Assembly: GCA_020634115.1 (NCBI GenBank)
Contig: JACKCH010000011.1
Location: forward strand, 911,683 to 975,682
Length of the DNA stretch: 64,000 bases
Direction: 5' to 3'
DNA from: Anaerolineaceae bacterium
GTDB lineage: Bacteria; Chloroflexota; Anaerolineae; Aggregatilineales; Phototrophicaceae
Positions 9,631 to 16,848 of this stretch are shown in pieces. The stretch's first letter is position 1, and every line of letters begins with the position of its first letter. Made by a program: the position numbers and the translations under genes. The notes under the pieces were generated by a model. It was given only the letters and a program-made list of their open reading frames with translations, searched no databases and was not told where the DNA came from.

Positions 9631-12524
9631 AAGGATTCGGAAGTCAACTGCCAGAATCGCACACGGCTGCCCCGGACGCGCTTTTGCGTACTCAGGTTGT
9701 TCGGTCCCGGTATCAGGATACCGTCTTCACGTAACTGCATCCCGATGGCGGTCACGGTGAAGCGCAGCGGTTGCACCCGATTGACTTCGCGGTGGGCAAT
9801 CTCCGGCAACAGATACACAAACCCCTCATCCTTGTAGCCCACTACCGTCACACCCGGCGGGTACTCACGCGGGTTCTTCATGTCATCGTCAAGCACTGCC
9901 TGTCCACCAGCAATAAGCTGCCCCAGAATATCAAGGAACACCTCGCTGGCACGTTCCTGGCGCAGTGTGTGGACACTTTCCACAATGGCATCTTTCCACG
10001 CGGGCAGTAGATACTCCTCGTCCATCTCAGCGAGGAAGCGGGCAAGCATCTGGTAGACCGTCACCAGCACCGCCCAGTTCTGAATCACCCGTCCGGTGTT
10101 GGACTGTCCGCCAACTTCAGCGGCGAGCCTCTCGCGGTAGCCGCGCATATTGCTATTGAAGCGGTTGGCAATGTCGGCTTTCAGATCACCCTGCTCAAGC
10201 TGCTTCGCTATCCATGAGGCAAAGTGCGCGGTGAAACCCGGCAAATGTTCGCGTAAGCGCTCCGCCTGCGCCAGTGCCTGCCCACCCGGATCGCGCTTCT
10301 CCCAGGGTGGGATTTCCAATACCAGCATTCGTGCGACCACCGACATTTCACCCTCAATCGTGGTTTCCCCGGTGGAGAGGATCAGCCCGCGACAGGGTTT
10401 TTCGTGCCGGACTTTGGCTTCACGGGTCAAGCGTCCGCGCCCCATCCCCCGTGAGTAGGATTGCAAGAAACGGGTGAAGGTTTTCTCGTCAGCGTAGATG
10501 CTTTTGTAATCGTCCACCCAGAACAGGCTGTCTGCCAGCGGATAACCGAGCGTTTCGACAGTGTTGATCGTATCGCCCCACTGCGCGGGCGGAGTGTCGC
10601 GGCTGAATTGTCCGTAGAAGCTGCTCAGGAGCGAGGCGATCTCCGACTTACCGCTGCCGGATGTCCCAACCAGATGGACAGCAGGGCGCGGTGCGGCTGC
10701 TGGAAAGAAACGCTGAAGCACAGGCAGCAGCGCGAAAGCAATCAGACACGATGCTAGTTTGGGCGGCAGCACCTTCGTCACCGTATCGAACGCCGCGAGG
10801 CTTTCGTTCCACCCTGTTGCCTGCAAGCCGTAATCACGCAGGCGGTGGTCAAGTTCAACTGATGGCGGGTCGCTCAATTTTCCCTTCGCCGTGATGCAGT
10901 CCTGTGGGGAGACATACACCCAACGACCATCAAGCTGCATCCAGCCCATGAAGTTGTAGTGACGATGGGTGGGAAAGTCACCGGATAGCTGCACTATGGC
11001 GGGAACCAGATGCTTCGACATCCCGGCACGGACAACATACTGCGACCCGGCATTCGCGCCAATGAAGCGGCGCAGCGCGACATCATCCACGAAGACCTCC
11101 CCCGGCACATCAAGCTTTTTTACGAAATCACCACGCCGCAGTTCCAGCGCGGTGGTGTGCGCCTCTTTGCCGTCATCATCCACCTGGCAGGTCTGATAAA
11201 GTGCAGTAGCGGTCCAGTCCACGACGGTCTTTTCCAGCGTGCGGCGATAGCTTTCTTTGCGATAGATGATTTTCCCGTCGCGCAGCAGGTAGCTCTCGGT
11301 GTCAAAATACTCCTGCTCGCGCTGCTGGAAACTGGCACGCTTCTTTTCCTTATATAAACGGTCAATATCGCCGATTTTCAACCCGTCGCCGCACACCGTT
11401 TTGAGGCGCTGGCGTTCTTCCGCCCATTCGACGGGATTGAGATGGATACAGGCTTCGACAGCGGCGCCGATCTGATCGCTGGTCGGGCGTTCCGTCTTTT
11501 GCTCCATCTCGAATTGGCTCACAAGCTGGTCAACGATCTGCCTTGCTTGCTCTCGCGGTGCAGGAATGGGGTCACGCGCCGGGCGGCTGTAGGCACTCTG
11601 GATGGTCGCCAACGCCTCGCGTTCGCTGCTGCCATCGGCGAGGTGACGCTGGATGAGTTCGCGTTCCGCATCGGTTTGGCTGTAGCCCGCATCGCGCAGT
11701 TGGCAAGCCGCTGCAAACAATTCAAGGTTGCGAGAGCCGTCTGTCGCACCGGATACTAAATAGGTTTCGGTACGCAGTGGCAGCGGGTGGTGTCCATTCC
11801 CGTTCAGCGTCACCACCTTCAACCCGTCATAGCTCGATTTTTGCGACTGGCTCTCCAGCCAATCGAAGGTCTCCAACGGATAACACCGTTCCGGGTGGCT
11901 CTCAATCACAGTGACCACGACACCGCCGCGTTCAGGTTTGGTATTCACCGAATCGGGCAGGCGCATAATCCCCGCGACGGTTTTCACGTATTCGGGATCG
12001 CCGCCTAATGCCGCAAACAGACCATGCAGAATGCCAGCGATTTTCTGGCGGTCACTATCCTGCTGAAGCTGGAACGGCTGATTCAGCAACCAATAGCCAT
12101 GCCAGCCGCCACCACTGTCGAGAATGAAGGATGGCGCAGGGTCAAAGTCTCGCAGTTTCTGCAATTCTTCATTGCGCTGGTGGGCATCCCCGTCACAGTC
12201 AATATCGACCCACAGTGTTGGAACGAGCGCGGCGGATGCCGCTTTGCCCTGTTTGGTCTTCCGCAAGCAGGGGGCGAAGTACACGCCATAGCCCTCGCGG
12301 TTCAGTGCCTCCGCCTGCTTGAGTGCAGAGGATAGTTCGCGGTTGCTTCCCATGCATCCCCAAAGCGAACGTGCCTCGCCAGTGGTCGGGTGGATGCAGC
12401 GCAGTTCAAGGTACAGTTCCTCTGGGCTTCCTTTATAAAGCGCGTTCAGGAATTCTCGTCTACTGGCACTCGGCGGGTCTAATGTGTCCGTCTTGTCCAC
12501 AACGTCGTTCTGTGTCATACTCAT
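9591..12524 (-). CDS. AEP-type primase fused to DUF927-like ATPase/helicase (block A)
   Basis: 977 residues. The N-terminal primase domain has the archaeo-eukaryotic primase signature: LWVDIDCDGD (about 104-113, metal-binding Asp residues), SGGGWHGYWLL (about 137-147) and MRLPDSVNTK (about 187-196). The C-terminal half is a P-loop ATPase: GTSGSGKSEIASLL (about residue 620) and LFWVDDYKS as Walker B, resembling DUF927-type helicases. Such fusions initiate plasmid replication. ATG 12524 has AAAGGA five bases upstream. It is the last gene of a leftward operon HU-RHH-relaxase-primase, and its 3' end overlaps 9-bp iterons. A close paralogue of 978 residues lies at 44103-47039. Replication-initiator role is inferred from domains and iterons. 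Confidence 0.85.
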   Translation of the reverse strand: MSMTQNDVVDKTDTLDPPSASRREFLNALYKGSPEELYLELRCIHPTTGEARSLWGCMGSNRELSSALKQAEALNREGYGVYFAPCLRKTKQGKAASAALVPTLWVDIDCDGDAHQRNEELQKLRDFDPAPSFILDSGGGWHGYWLLNQPFQLQQDSDRQKIAGILHGLFAALGGDPEYVKTVAGIMRLPDSVNTKPERGGVVVTVIESHPERCYPLETFDWLESQSQKSSYDGLKVVTLNGNGHHPLPLRTETYLVSGATDGSRNLELFAAACQLRDAGYSQTDAERELIQRHLADGSSEREALATIQSAYSRPARDPIPAPREQARQIVDQLVSQFEMEQKTERPTSDQIGAAVEACIHLNPVEWAEERQRLKTVCGDGLKIGDIDRLYKEKKRASFQQREQEYFDTESYLLRDGKIIYRKESYRRTLEKTVVDWTATALYQTCQVDDDGKEAHTTALELRRGDFVKKLDVPGEVFVDDVALRRFIGANAGSQYVVRAGMSKHLVPAIVQLSGDFPTHRHYNFMGWMQLDGRWVYVSPQDCITAKGKLSDPPSVELDHRLRDYGLQATGWNESLAAFDTVTKVLPPKLASCLIAFALLPVLQRFFPAAAPRPAVHLVGTSGSGKSEIASLLSSFYGQFSRDTPPAQWGDTINTVETLGYPLADSLFWVDDYKSIYADEKTFTRFLQSYSRGMGRGRLTREAKVRHEKPCRGLILSTGETTIEGEMSVVARMLVLEIPPWEKRDPGGQALAQAERLREHLPGFTAHFASWIAKQLEQGDLKADIANRFNSNMRGYRERLAAEVGGQSNTGRVIQNWAVLVTVYQMLARFLAEMDEEYLLPAWKDAIVESVHTLRQERASEVFLDILGQLIAGGQAVLDDDMKNPREYPPGVTVVGYKDEGFVYLLPEIAHREVNRVQPLRFTVTAIGMQLREDGILIPGPNNLSTQKRVRGSRVRFWQLTSESFVETVETPETARS

Positions 12525-12544
12525 CGTATTCCTTTAAGGTTGGT

Positions 12545-12601
12545 ACACAGGGGTTTGGAGCACACACGTTTGGCGACGGTAGGCGCTCTTCTCCCCTGTG
12601 T
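12545..12601. other. Conserved intergenic hairpin between relaxase and primase genes
   Basis: ACACAGGGG (12545-12553) pairs with CCCCTGTGT (12593-12601). The equivalent gap in block B (47065-47118) has CACAGG and CCTGTG and shares the core TTTGGCG. It may moderate primase expression downstream of the relaxase; function is inferred. Confidence 0.4.
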
Positions 12602-12611
12602 GCTTTCTCGG

Positions 12612-13625
12612 CTAAAGTTCAAAATCGGGTGATATATCCCTTGTTGGTTGCTCATATCCCCTTATTTCCTCGATCAATGTAGTGCGTTGTTCAGCATTCA
12701 TCCCATTCAGCAATCCTGCCAGTTCCTTGAGTCTGTCCATGTCGCCGTTCATCTCCAGTGCCAGTGTCTGTGCAAAAAACTGTGCCTGTTCATGTGGTAG
12801 CCCTGCCGCCAGCGGACGGAACTCCAATCGGAGCATATCCGGGTCGTCTTCAGTGGGTGTTGGATAGTGACGATAAAAGCCAACGGCGGTTTGCTGTTCA
12901 TCCGTCCGCCGTGTGCCACACCAGACATCCCAGCTTGCACCTTTGTCGTCGAGCATGACACCATGCGGCTCGTCCGTGATGATCTGGCGCTCCTGCTCAC
13001 GGACAGCGGCTAACTCGTCATAACGCTGCTCCCAATCGGGACCGACGTAGCGTTCCATTTGCTCCGCCATCGTGCGCTCAGTCACATCATGCAACATCTC
13101 GATGTGGTTCACCTTGCGGTTGCGACTGAAGAACAGCGGCACGCGCTGCCCATGCTCCTCGTCATACACCGTCCCCGGCAGCACAATGTGGGTGTGCGGG
13201 TCGGGTAACCCAGGTGCTTGCAGGTCATCCGTCAATCGGTGATGCAGCACGAAAGAAAACTCGACCCCAGTATCCAGCCCACGCGCATCAAAGAACCCAT
13301 TGACCGTGCTTTCCGTCAACTCACGCACAAATTGCTCACGCTCCTCCGGCGCGACCATCGCTATCAGGTCAGGAGAAGGATTCACCACCAGCGAAAAGGT
13401 CAGTACATGTTCACTTTTCAGGTCGTCGCAGCGCTGCACAATTTCGCCTACTGAGCCGCCCATGCCGTGATCGACCCAGCGCTCCCGCCCGGCGACATGC
13501 CGCGCCGCTTCATCCCGGCTTTCCCGATAAGTCAGATAGCGCAGCAGGTTCTTCGACTGCTTCGCGCCATCAGCAGAAGGTTTCTTGTACTGCACATTGG
13601 CGACACACATTTGTTTTCTGTCCAT
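12612..13625 (-). CDS. Mobilisation relaxase-like protein (block A)
   Basis: 337 residues from ATG 13623-13625; this start gives exactly the length of the block B copy (47129-48142), and the opening residues MDRKQMC match. A histidine triad typical of relaxases is visible in FVLHHRLTDD followed by DPHTHIVLPGTVYDE (about residues 140-170). An N-terminal Tyr candidate for nicking lies in LLRYLTYRES. Relaxases nick at oriT and pilot the strand into the recipient. The start lies five bases after the stop of the RHH gene, and the primase gene follows 87 bp downstream, so the genes look co-transcribed. The exact relaxase family was not assigned. Confidence 0.75.
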   Translation of the reverse strand: MDRKQMCVANVQYKKPSADGAKQSKNLLRYLTYRESRDEAARHVAGRERWVDHGMGGSVGEIVQRCDDLKSEHVLTFSLVVNPSPDLIAMVAPEEREQFVRELTESTVNGFFDARGLDTGVEFSFVLHHRLTDDLQAPGLPDPHTHIVLPGTVYDEEHGQRVPLFFSRNRKVNHIEMLHDVTERTMAEQMERYVGPDWEQRYDELAAVREQERQIITDEPHGVMLDDKGASWDVWCGTRRTDEQQTAVGFYRHYPTPTEDDPDMLRLEFRPLAAGLPHEQAQFFAQTLALEMNGDMDRLKELAGLLNGMNAEQRTTLIEEIRGYEQPTRDISPDFEL

Positions 13626-13630
13626 CCGGG

Positions 13631-13933
13631 CTAATTCTCGCGTTTGCGTGTCACGCGCTCGATGAAGCCTTGCAACAGAGTCATCAGCGCCTCGACTTTG
13701 ATATCCAGCGCATCCACCTTGCTCTCGATGCCTTTGGCAATGGCTCGGCGCGACCCCGGCAGGTCTTCCTGTGCTGCCAGATACAGGTTCACCGCATCGC
13801 GCAGCAGATCGTTTTTGCTGACGAAATTCCCGACACGACTGCGGACGTTCCGCAGTTCTTCCAATCGTCGCATCTGGTCGGGAGTCAGATTGACGGTCAT
13901 GCGTTCGCTGTACGGATTGGGTTTCTTCTTCAC
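13631..13933 (-). CDS. Ribbon-helix-helix mobilisation accessory protein (block A)
   Basis: 100 residues. The segment ERMTVNLTPDQMRRLEELRN starts an RHH fold: a beta strand and two helices, the second in VSKNDLLRDAVNLYLAAQE. The tail EGKVDALDIKVEAL-like helix (about 70-95) may oligomerise. Small RHH proteins encoded just before relaxases bind oriT and form the relaxosome; this role follows from context. It overlaps the end of the HU-like gene by four bases and ends five bases before the relaxase start. Near-identical 100-residue copy at 48148-48450. Confidence 0.78.
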   Translation of the reverse strand: MKKKPNPYSERMTVNLTPDQMRRLEELRNVRSRVGNFVSKNDLLRDAVNLYLAAQEDLPGSRRAIAKGIESKVDALDIKVEALMTLLQGFIERVTRKREN

Positions 13934-14226
13934 CTGGTTTCACCTTCCTCTATAAAGGCATTCAACACATGCTGGCGAAATTTCCCGGTAGGACGAAAAC
14001 GCACATACACTCGCTTGACGGTGCGCCGTCCTACCGCACCACCGCTGCGAAATGTCTGCACCTCGACCAGCAACTTGCCCAGATCACAAACGGTGACTGT
14101 CTGACCGGGCTGTGCCAGTTCCTCAAGCCATAGCTCTGTCATGACTTCCAGCACCTCAGCCACGTCGCGCCGTTTCAGGCGCGGCAGGCGTTTGCTGATT
14201 TCTGCAACGGTCTGACGATGGTTCAT
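13930..14226 (-). CDS. HU/IHF-like DNA-bending protein (block A)
   Basis: 98 residues. The pattern of an HU-type protein is visible: helical N-terminus with RLKRRDVAEVLEVMTELWLEE, then VTVCDLGKLLVEV, a basic arm region RSGGAVGRRTVKRVYVRFRP and the closing KFRQHV helix. HU/IHF proteins bend DNA at origins and transfer origins. As the first gene of the leftward HU-RHH-relaxase-primase operon it probably helps build the relaxosome or initiator complex (inferred). Its stop overlaps the RHH start by four bases. The arm differs strongly from the block B copy at 48447-48776, which carries an 11-residue longer insert there. Confidence 0.7.
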   Translation of the reverse strand: MNHRQTVAEISKRLPRLKRRDVAEVLEVMTELWLEELAQPGQTVTVCDLGKLLVEVQTFRSGGAVGRRTVKRVYVRFRPTGKFRQHVLNAFIEEGETR

Positions 14227-14273
14227 AACCTCTGTTCCTCGTTTTGCTGCTGAACGGACGTGATGCAGATGGG

Positions 14274-14358
14274 GAACGCATCACGGTCACGGGTGCGTTC
14301 TGTGGGCATGGTTTGCCATGTCCACGAGTGCGGCGGAACTCCTGCACCGCCGCACTCG
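14274..14358. promoter_or_regulatory. Three conserved hairpins in the leader of the HU-relaxase operon (block A)
   Basis: Hairpin 1: GAACGCA (14274-14280) with TGCGTTC (14294-14300). Hairpin 2: GTGGGCATGG (14302-14311), loop TTTG, CCATGTCCAC (14316-14325), one G-T pair. Hairpin 3: CGAGTGCGGCGG (14325-14336), 10-base loop, CCGCCGCACTCG (14347-14358). The same three hairpins with mostly different stem sequence occur upstream of the block B operon. This could be part of oriT or a structured leader RNA; which one is not decided. The 14227-14551 gap shows no convincing gene. Confidence 0.6.
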
Positions 14359-14423
14359 TGCAGGGGCGACAGCCGCTGCATCAGCCCCCACGGCGCATGA
14401 GTGGCGAGCGGATTTAGCTCGCT

Positions 14424-14523
14424 CCAGACCCCGTGAGAACCCTTCTGGTTACTCACAACCGTTACACGGGGTCTGGCGAAGTCGCTGCGCCTCGACGCTG
14501 CGACGTGCATGGCTGTGCCATGC
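14424..14523. repeat. Three stacked palindromes next to parR-like gene (candidate oriT or partition site), copy 1
   Basis: Palindrome 1: CCAGACCCCGTG (14424-14435) with CACGGGGTCTGG (14465-14476). Palindrome 2: GTCGCTGCG (14481-14489) with CGCTGCGAC (14496-14504), loop CCTCGA. Palindrome 3: GCATGGC (14507-14513) with GCCATGC (14517-14523). A copy of the whole ~100-bp unit lies at 50744-50844, again just downstream of the ParR-like gene. Conservation of a non-coding unit near both relaxase and partition genes suggests a cis-acting site. Confidence 0.65.
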
Positions 14524-14551
14524 GCTGCTTTGCTTGGTCTGTAGGACATCG

Positions 14552-14968
14552 TTACCACTTCGCTTTCTTCATCCGGTTTTCGCGCCTTGCTGCATCCTCG
14601 TTGGAAACTGCCTCACCCTGTAAGACACCCTGCCCGGTAGGTGAACGACTGTTGGACTGCACCCCGCCATTGGCAGCCACATGCTGAATGACTCGTTCGA
14701 CATACCCCGGCAAGTCCATCAGGGCAGTCCGTATCCATGCCGTGTCGTCACACACCTGCGTAAAGCGTCCCGGATCGAACGGCTGTGGGACATTTCTGGG
14801 TATGATTGGACGGTAGCCACCCCGGTTGTGTTCGATGTAGTTCCGCATCATGTCTTTCATCACCGCGTTGCGGCTGCCGCGCGGTATGCTGTTCCACCAG
14901 GCGATCAGGTCGCTGTCCTCGTTGTAGGTCATTTTCACCGTCGCCGTTGCTCGTTTCTGCTTTGCCAT
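14552..14968 (-). CDS. ParR-like DNA-binding partition protein (block A)
   Basis: 138 residues from ATG 14968, which has AAAGGAG seven bases upstream; longer forms are possible but lack a site. After a basic N-terminus (AKQKRATATVKMTYN) comes a ribbon-helix-helix-like segment, WNSIPRGSRNAVMKDMMRNY, and a C-terminal basic tail ENRMKKAKW. ParR proteins bind the centromere as RHH dimers and cap ParM filaments. The gene directly follows the ParM-like gene with an 80-bp gap that holds 10-bp repeats, the order expected for parM-parR. A diverged copy of 135 residues lies at 50902-51309. The ParR identity is inferred from fold pattern and position. Confidence 0.62.
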   Translation of the reverse strand: MAKQKRATATVKMTYNEDSDLIAWWNSIPRGSRNAVMKDMMRNYIEHNRGGYRPIIPRNVPQPFDPGRFTQVCDDTAWIRTALMDLPGYVERVIQHVAANGGVQSNSRSPTGQGVLQGEAVSNEDAARRENRMKKAKW

Positions 14969-14990
14969 ACCTTCGTCTCCTTTACAGGGT

Positions 14991-15021
14991 GTCCGAATCA
15001 GTCCGAATCGTGTCCGCACCT
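14991..15021. promoter_or_regulatory. 10-bp direct repeats between parM-like and parR-like genes
   Basis: GTCCGAATCA (14991-15000), GTCCGAATCG (15001-15010) and TGTCCGCACC (15011-15020) are tandem. They sit just upstream of the ParR-like start, a plausible ParR-binding site for partition or autoregulation. The equivalent gap in block B holds a different palindrome (51327-51369). Confidence 0.45.
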
Positions 15022-15048
15022 GACCGACACCCCAGCACCCCTACACCG

Positions 15049-16101
15049 CTACGATTGACGGGCAATAAATCGGGCGTAGTTGAGATACCCGCGTGCGTTG
15101 GCAAGTTGCGCGTCCTGCACCAGTGCGGTTTGCGGATAGGCTTCACGCACGTCCTCGACCACCAGTTCCGCACCACCACCTGACAGGTAAACCACATCCA
15201 CTGTCGTGCCGCGCTGCCACTTCTCACTCATCAGGTTCAACGTTGCGCTGCGGAGTGGGGCAAGAGCTTCTTCCACAATCTCGCTGTAATCCACCGGCTG
15301 CCCGTTGGCGTGGAATATCCCGGTTCGTAGAACTTCTTCGACGATCTTGAACGGCATCTTCTCGCGGTAGTCGCGTTCCAATGCTGCGGCGATGCGCTCT
15401 TGCGCCGTATACACCCCGCTTTCGACGCTGCCGCTTTCAGCGTCCACAAACTCCCCTTCATCATCGAGCGCTAGATCAACCGTATAGGTTCCAACATCAC
15501 AGACACCGGTTCTCCGATAGGTATGCTGGCGGTTGATTTCTCCGCTTTCATTCAGCGTGTTGGCATAAATCGTCCCATACGGCTGCGGCATAACCATCAC
15601 CTCCGATACATTAGCGATGAGTTCGGCGGTGTCGGTTTTGATGAGATGCTGCCCAATCAGCGATGCCTTTAACTGCGCTGCATCCCGCATATGATCGGTG
15701 GGGAGACCCGTAGCGATGCGGATATGCACGATGTCGCGGTTCCACATGCCCTGCATGATCTTCCCAATAGCAACTTTTGCCAGTCGGAGCCGGAACGCAT
15801 TGCCCATCGTGGATTCATTAGCGGTTCTTCCACGCAGTCGCAGCAGTTCGCCGGGCGGAAGCTGTGCCAGCGCCAGATCGCCCACGAACCAATCCCCATC
15901 CTCATCCGTCATCTGGTCGCCCGGATGCCGCCGCGCCATGTCTTCCTGCTGGAACTTAATCTCACGGGCATGACCCATGACCGACGGAAACATCACCACC
16001 TGATCGGCGGTGACAGCCTTCACAACCCCGTAGCCGATGTCCAGTCCCATCGTCACGGTGCTGCCCGGTAAAGTTGGTTTCTTGGAATTCTGCTTACTCA
16101 C
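15049..16101 (-). CDS. ParM/actin-like plasmid segregation ATPase (block A)
   Basis: 350 residues. The actin-fold nucleotide-binding motifs are clear: phosphate-1 MGLDIGYGVVKAV (about 18-30), phosphate-2 CDVGTYTVDLAL (about 200-212) and adenosine motif YLSGGGAELV (about 304-313). ParM-type proteins polymerise to push plasmid copies apart. The start is GTG at 16101, preceded by AAAGGAG at eight bases. It is the first gene of a two-gene partition unit with the ParR-like gene. The block B copy (51380-52444) is 354 residues and very similar over the core, also starting at GTG. A rho-independent terminator lies just upstream and isolates it from the gene tail at 16141. Confidence 0.85.
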   Translation of the reverse strand: MSKQNSKKPTLPGSTVTMGLDIGYGVVKAVTADQVVMFPSVMGHAREIKFQQEDMARRHPGDQMTDEDGDWFVGDLALAQLPPGELLRLRGRTANESTMGNAFRLRLAKVAIGKIMQGMWNRDIVHIRIATGLPTDHMRDAAQLKASLIGQHLIKTDTAELIANVSEVMVMPQPYGTIYANTLNESGEINRQHTYRRTGVCDVGTYTVDLALDDEGEFVDAESGSVESGVYTAQERIAAALERDYREKMPFKIVEEVLRTGIFHANGQPVDYSEIVEEALAPLRSATLNLMSEKWQRGTTVDVVYLSGGGAELVVEDVREAYPQTALVQDAQLANARGYLNYARFIARQS

Positions 16102-16125
16102 GGTCTTCTCTCCTTTGAGAAATAC

Positions 16126-16167
16126 AAAAAAGCCAGTGACCTACGCTCGTTTGCGCGGTTTGGCTTT
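16126..16167 (-). terminator. Rho-independent terminator at end of truncated gene tail
   Basis: On the minus strand AAAGCCA (16167-16161) pairs with TGGCTTT (16135-16129) and is followed by a run of T. The stop codon of the upstream gene tail (16141-16143) lies in the loop, so it would end that transcript before the ParM-like gene. Confidence 0.55.
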
Positions 16168-16245
16168 AGAACCACCTGTGTTGTTGGGTAAATAGCGTTC
16201 GATAGCGCGGGCTACATCGCCTAAATCAAAGGCTGCCGCACTACC
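16141..16245 (-). pseudogene. 3' tail of an unidentified gene at the edge of block A
   Basis: The minus strand reads AAAFDLGDVARAIERYLPNN and then a basic tail ending PRKRA before TAG at 16141. A similar tail, FDPSEVARVFQRTGTGKTST, lies at the same place in block B (52489-52557). No start codon with a ribosome site is present; further upstream the minus-strand frame runs antisense to a VirB4-like sequence. It looks like the end of a gene cut at the block boundary. The exact junction and the identity of the parent gene are unknown. Confidence 0.45.
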
Positions 16246-16253
16246 TTGTTGAG

Positions 16254-16523
16254 TTGGGTCTGAACCAACAAATGAGTATTTTCCTGCAGGGGAAAGCCCG
16301 CCTGATCTTCGAGAACTGCCCGATTCGGGTGGTGTTCTCGCAGCGACAAGGGATGAACGTCTTCCACGAAGATGCGGCTTTCCAGCACCTCAACCAGCAG
16401 CACCGCGACATCATCGCTGCCCTGCCGCGCTTCCACTACGTCCTCGATATTCAGGACGAGGGGCTGTGGTACCTGTACAACCGCCCGGCGGCGGGGGAAC
16501 TCGCCCGCTTCCAGACGACATAG
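16254..16523 (+). pseudogene. C-terminal remnant of a VirB4/TraC-type conjugation ATPase
   Basis: About 89 codons resemble the extreme C-terminus of VirB4-family ATPases: LIFENCPIRVVFSQRQG, then a helical stretch and ALPRFHYVLDIQDEGLWYL with a short tail ending ARFQTT. The Walker motifs and the remaining several hundred residues are missing, as the frame is closed by TAG at 16203. It abuts the outer edge of block A, so the parent gene was probably cut when the two sequences were joined. VirB4 powers type IV secretion; this fragment cannot. Confidence 0.55.
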
Positions 16524-16533
16524 TTGTTGGCTG

Positions 16534-16561
16534 CTAGCCACTAGCTACTAGCTACTAGCCA
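16534..16561. repeat. Tandem 7-bp repeat
   Basis: Four copies of CTAGCCA or CTAGCTA in a row, followed by the degenerate unit CTGGCAA. Two copies of GAGGCCAAAA follow at 16581 and 16609. No function is evident; it fills the gap between the VirB4 remnant and the next gene. Confidence 0.7.
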
Positions 16562-16628
16562 CTGGCAAAAGCCAGCAACCAGAGGCCAAAAGCTAGCGGC
16601 CAAGTGCCCGAGGCCAAAAAGGAATGAT

Positions 16629-16841
16629 ATGCCTAAACGAATAACCGACGATCCCCATCCCTTTCAGGCGCTGGAGGAGAGCGCCTACCAGGCCTTTCGC
16701 GAGTGGCCGGTCTGGCTGGTCTTGCGCGAGCGCGAACTCGATGCCCATCTCACGACAGGCCGCGCGGCAACTGCTGCGGGCGCTGGCTCAGCACCTGAAC
16801 AACCGGGCGGCGATACGCCGCTGGACCAAGGAGGTCAATAA
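16629..16841 (+). CDS. Small hypothetical protein of the conjugation region
   Basis: 70 residues, family not recognised. The N-terminal 45 residues (FQALEESAYQAFREWPVWLV and on) look like a folded helical protein. AAGGA lies five bases before ATG 16629. From about residue 40 the reading is overlapped by another frame that also looks coding (16741-16848), so either two genes overlap or a frameshift splits one ~75-residue protein. It lies just upstream of the topoisomerase gene and is probably co-transcribed. Confidence 0.5.
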   Translation: MPKRITDDPHPFQALEESAYQAFREWPVWLVLRERELDAHLTTGRAATAAGAGSAPEQPGGDTPLDQGGQ

Positions 16842-16848
16842 GATATGA
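16741..16848 (+). CDS. Very small ORF translationally coupled to topoisomerase
   Basis: 35 residues, MPISRQAARQLLRALAQHLN and then NRAAIRRWTKEVNKI. It has an amphipathic, arginine-rich helix pattern more protein-like than the overlapping frame. Its TGA overlaps the topoisomerase ATG as ATGA, which suggests coupled translation. It may instead be the true C-terminus of the 16629 gene after a frameshift. No function known. Confidence 0.4.
   Translation: MPISRQAARQLLRALAQHLNNRAAIRRWTKEVNKI

Noticed and set aside
14223..14558. 111-codon minus-strand frame over the hairpin region of block A
   Set aside because: It crosses the palindromes, has no ribosome site and no conserved reading in block B, where structure rather than codons is conserved.
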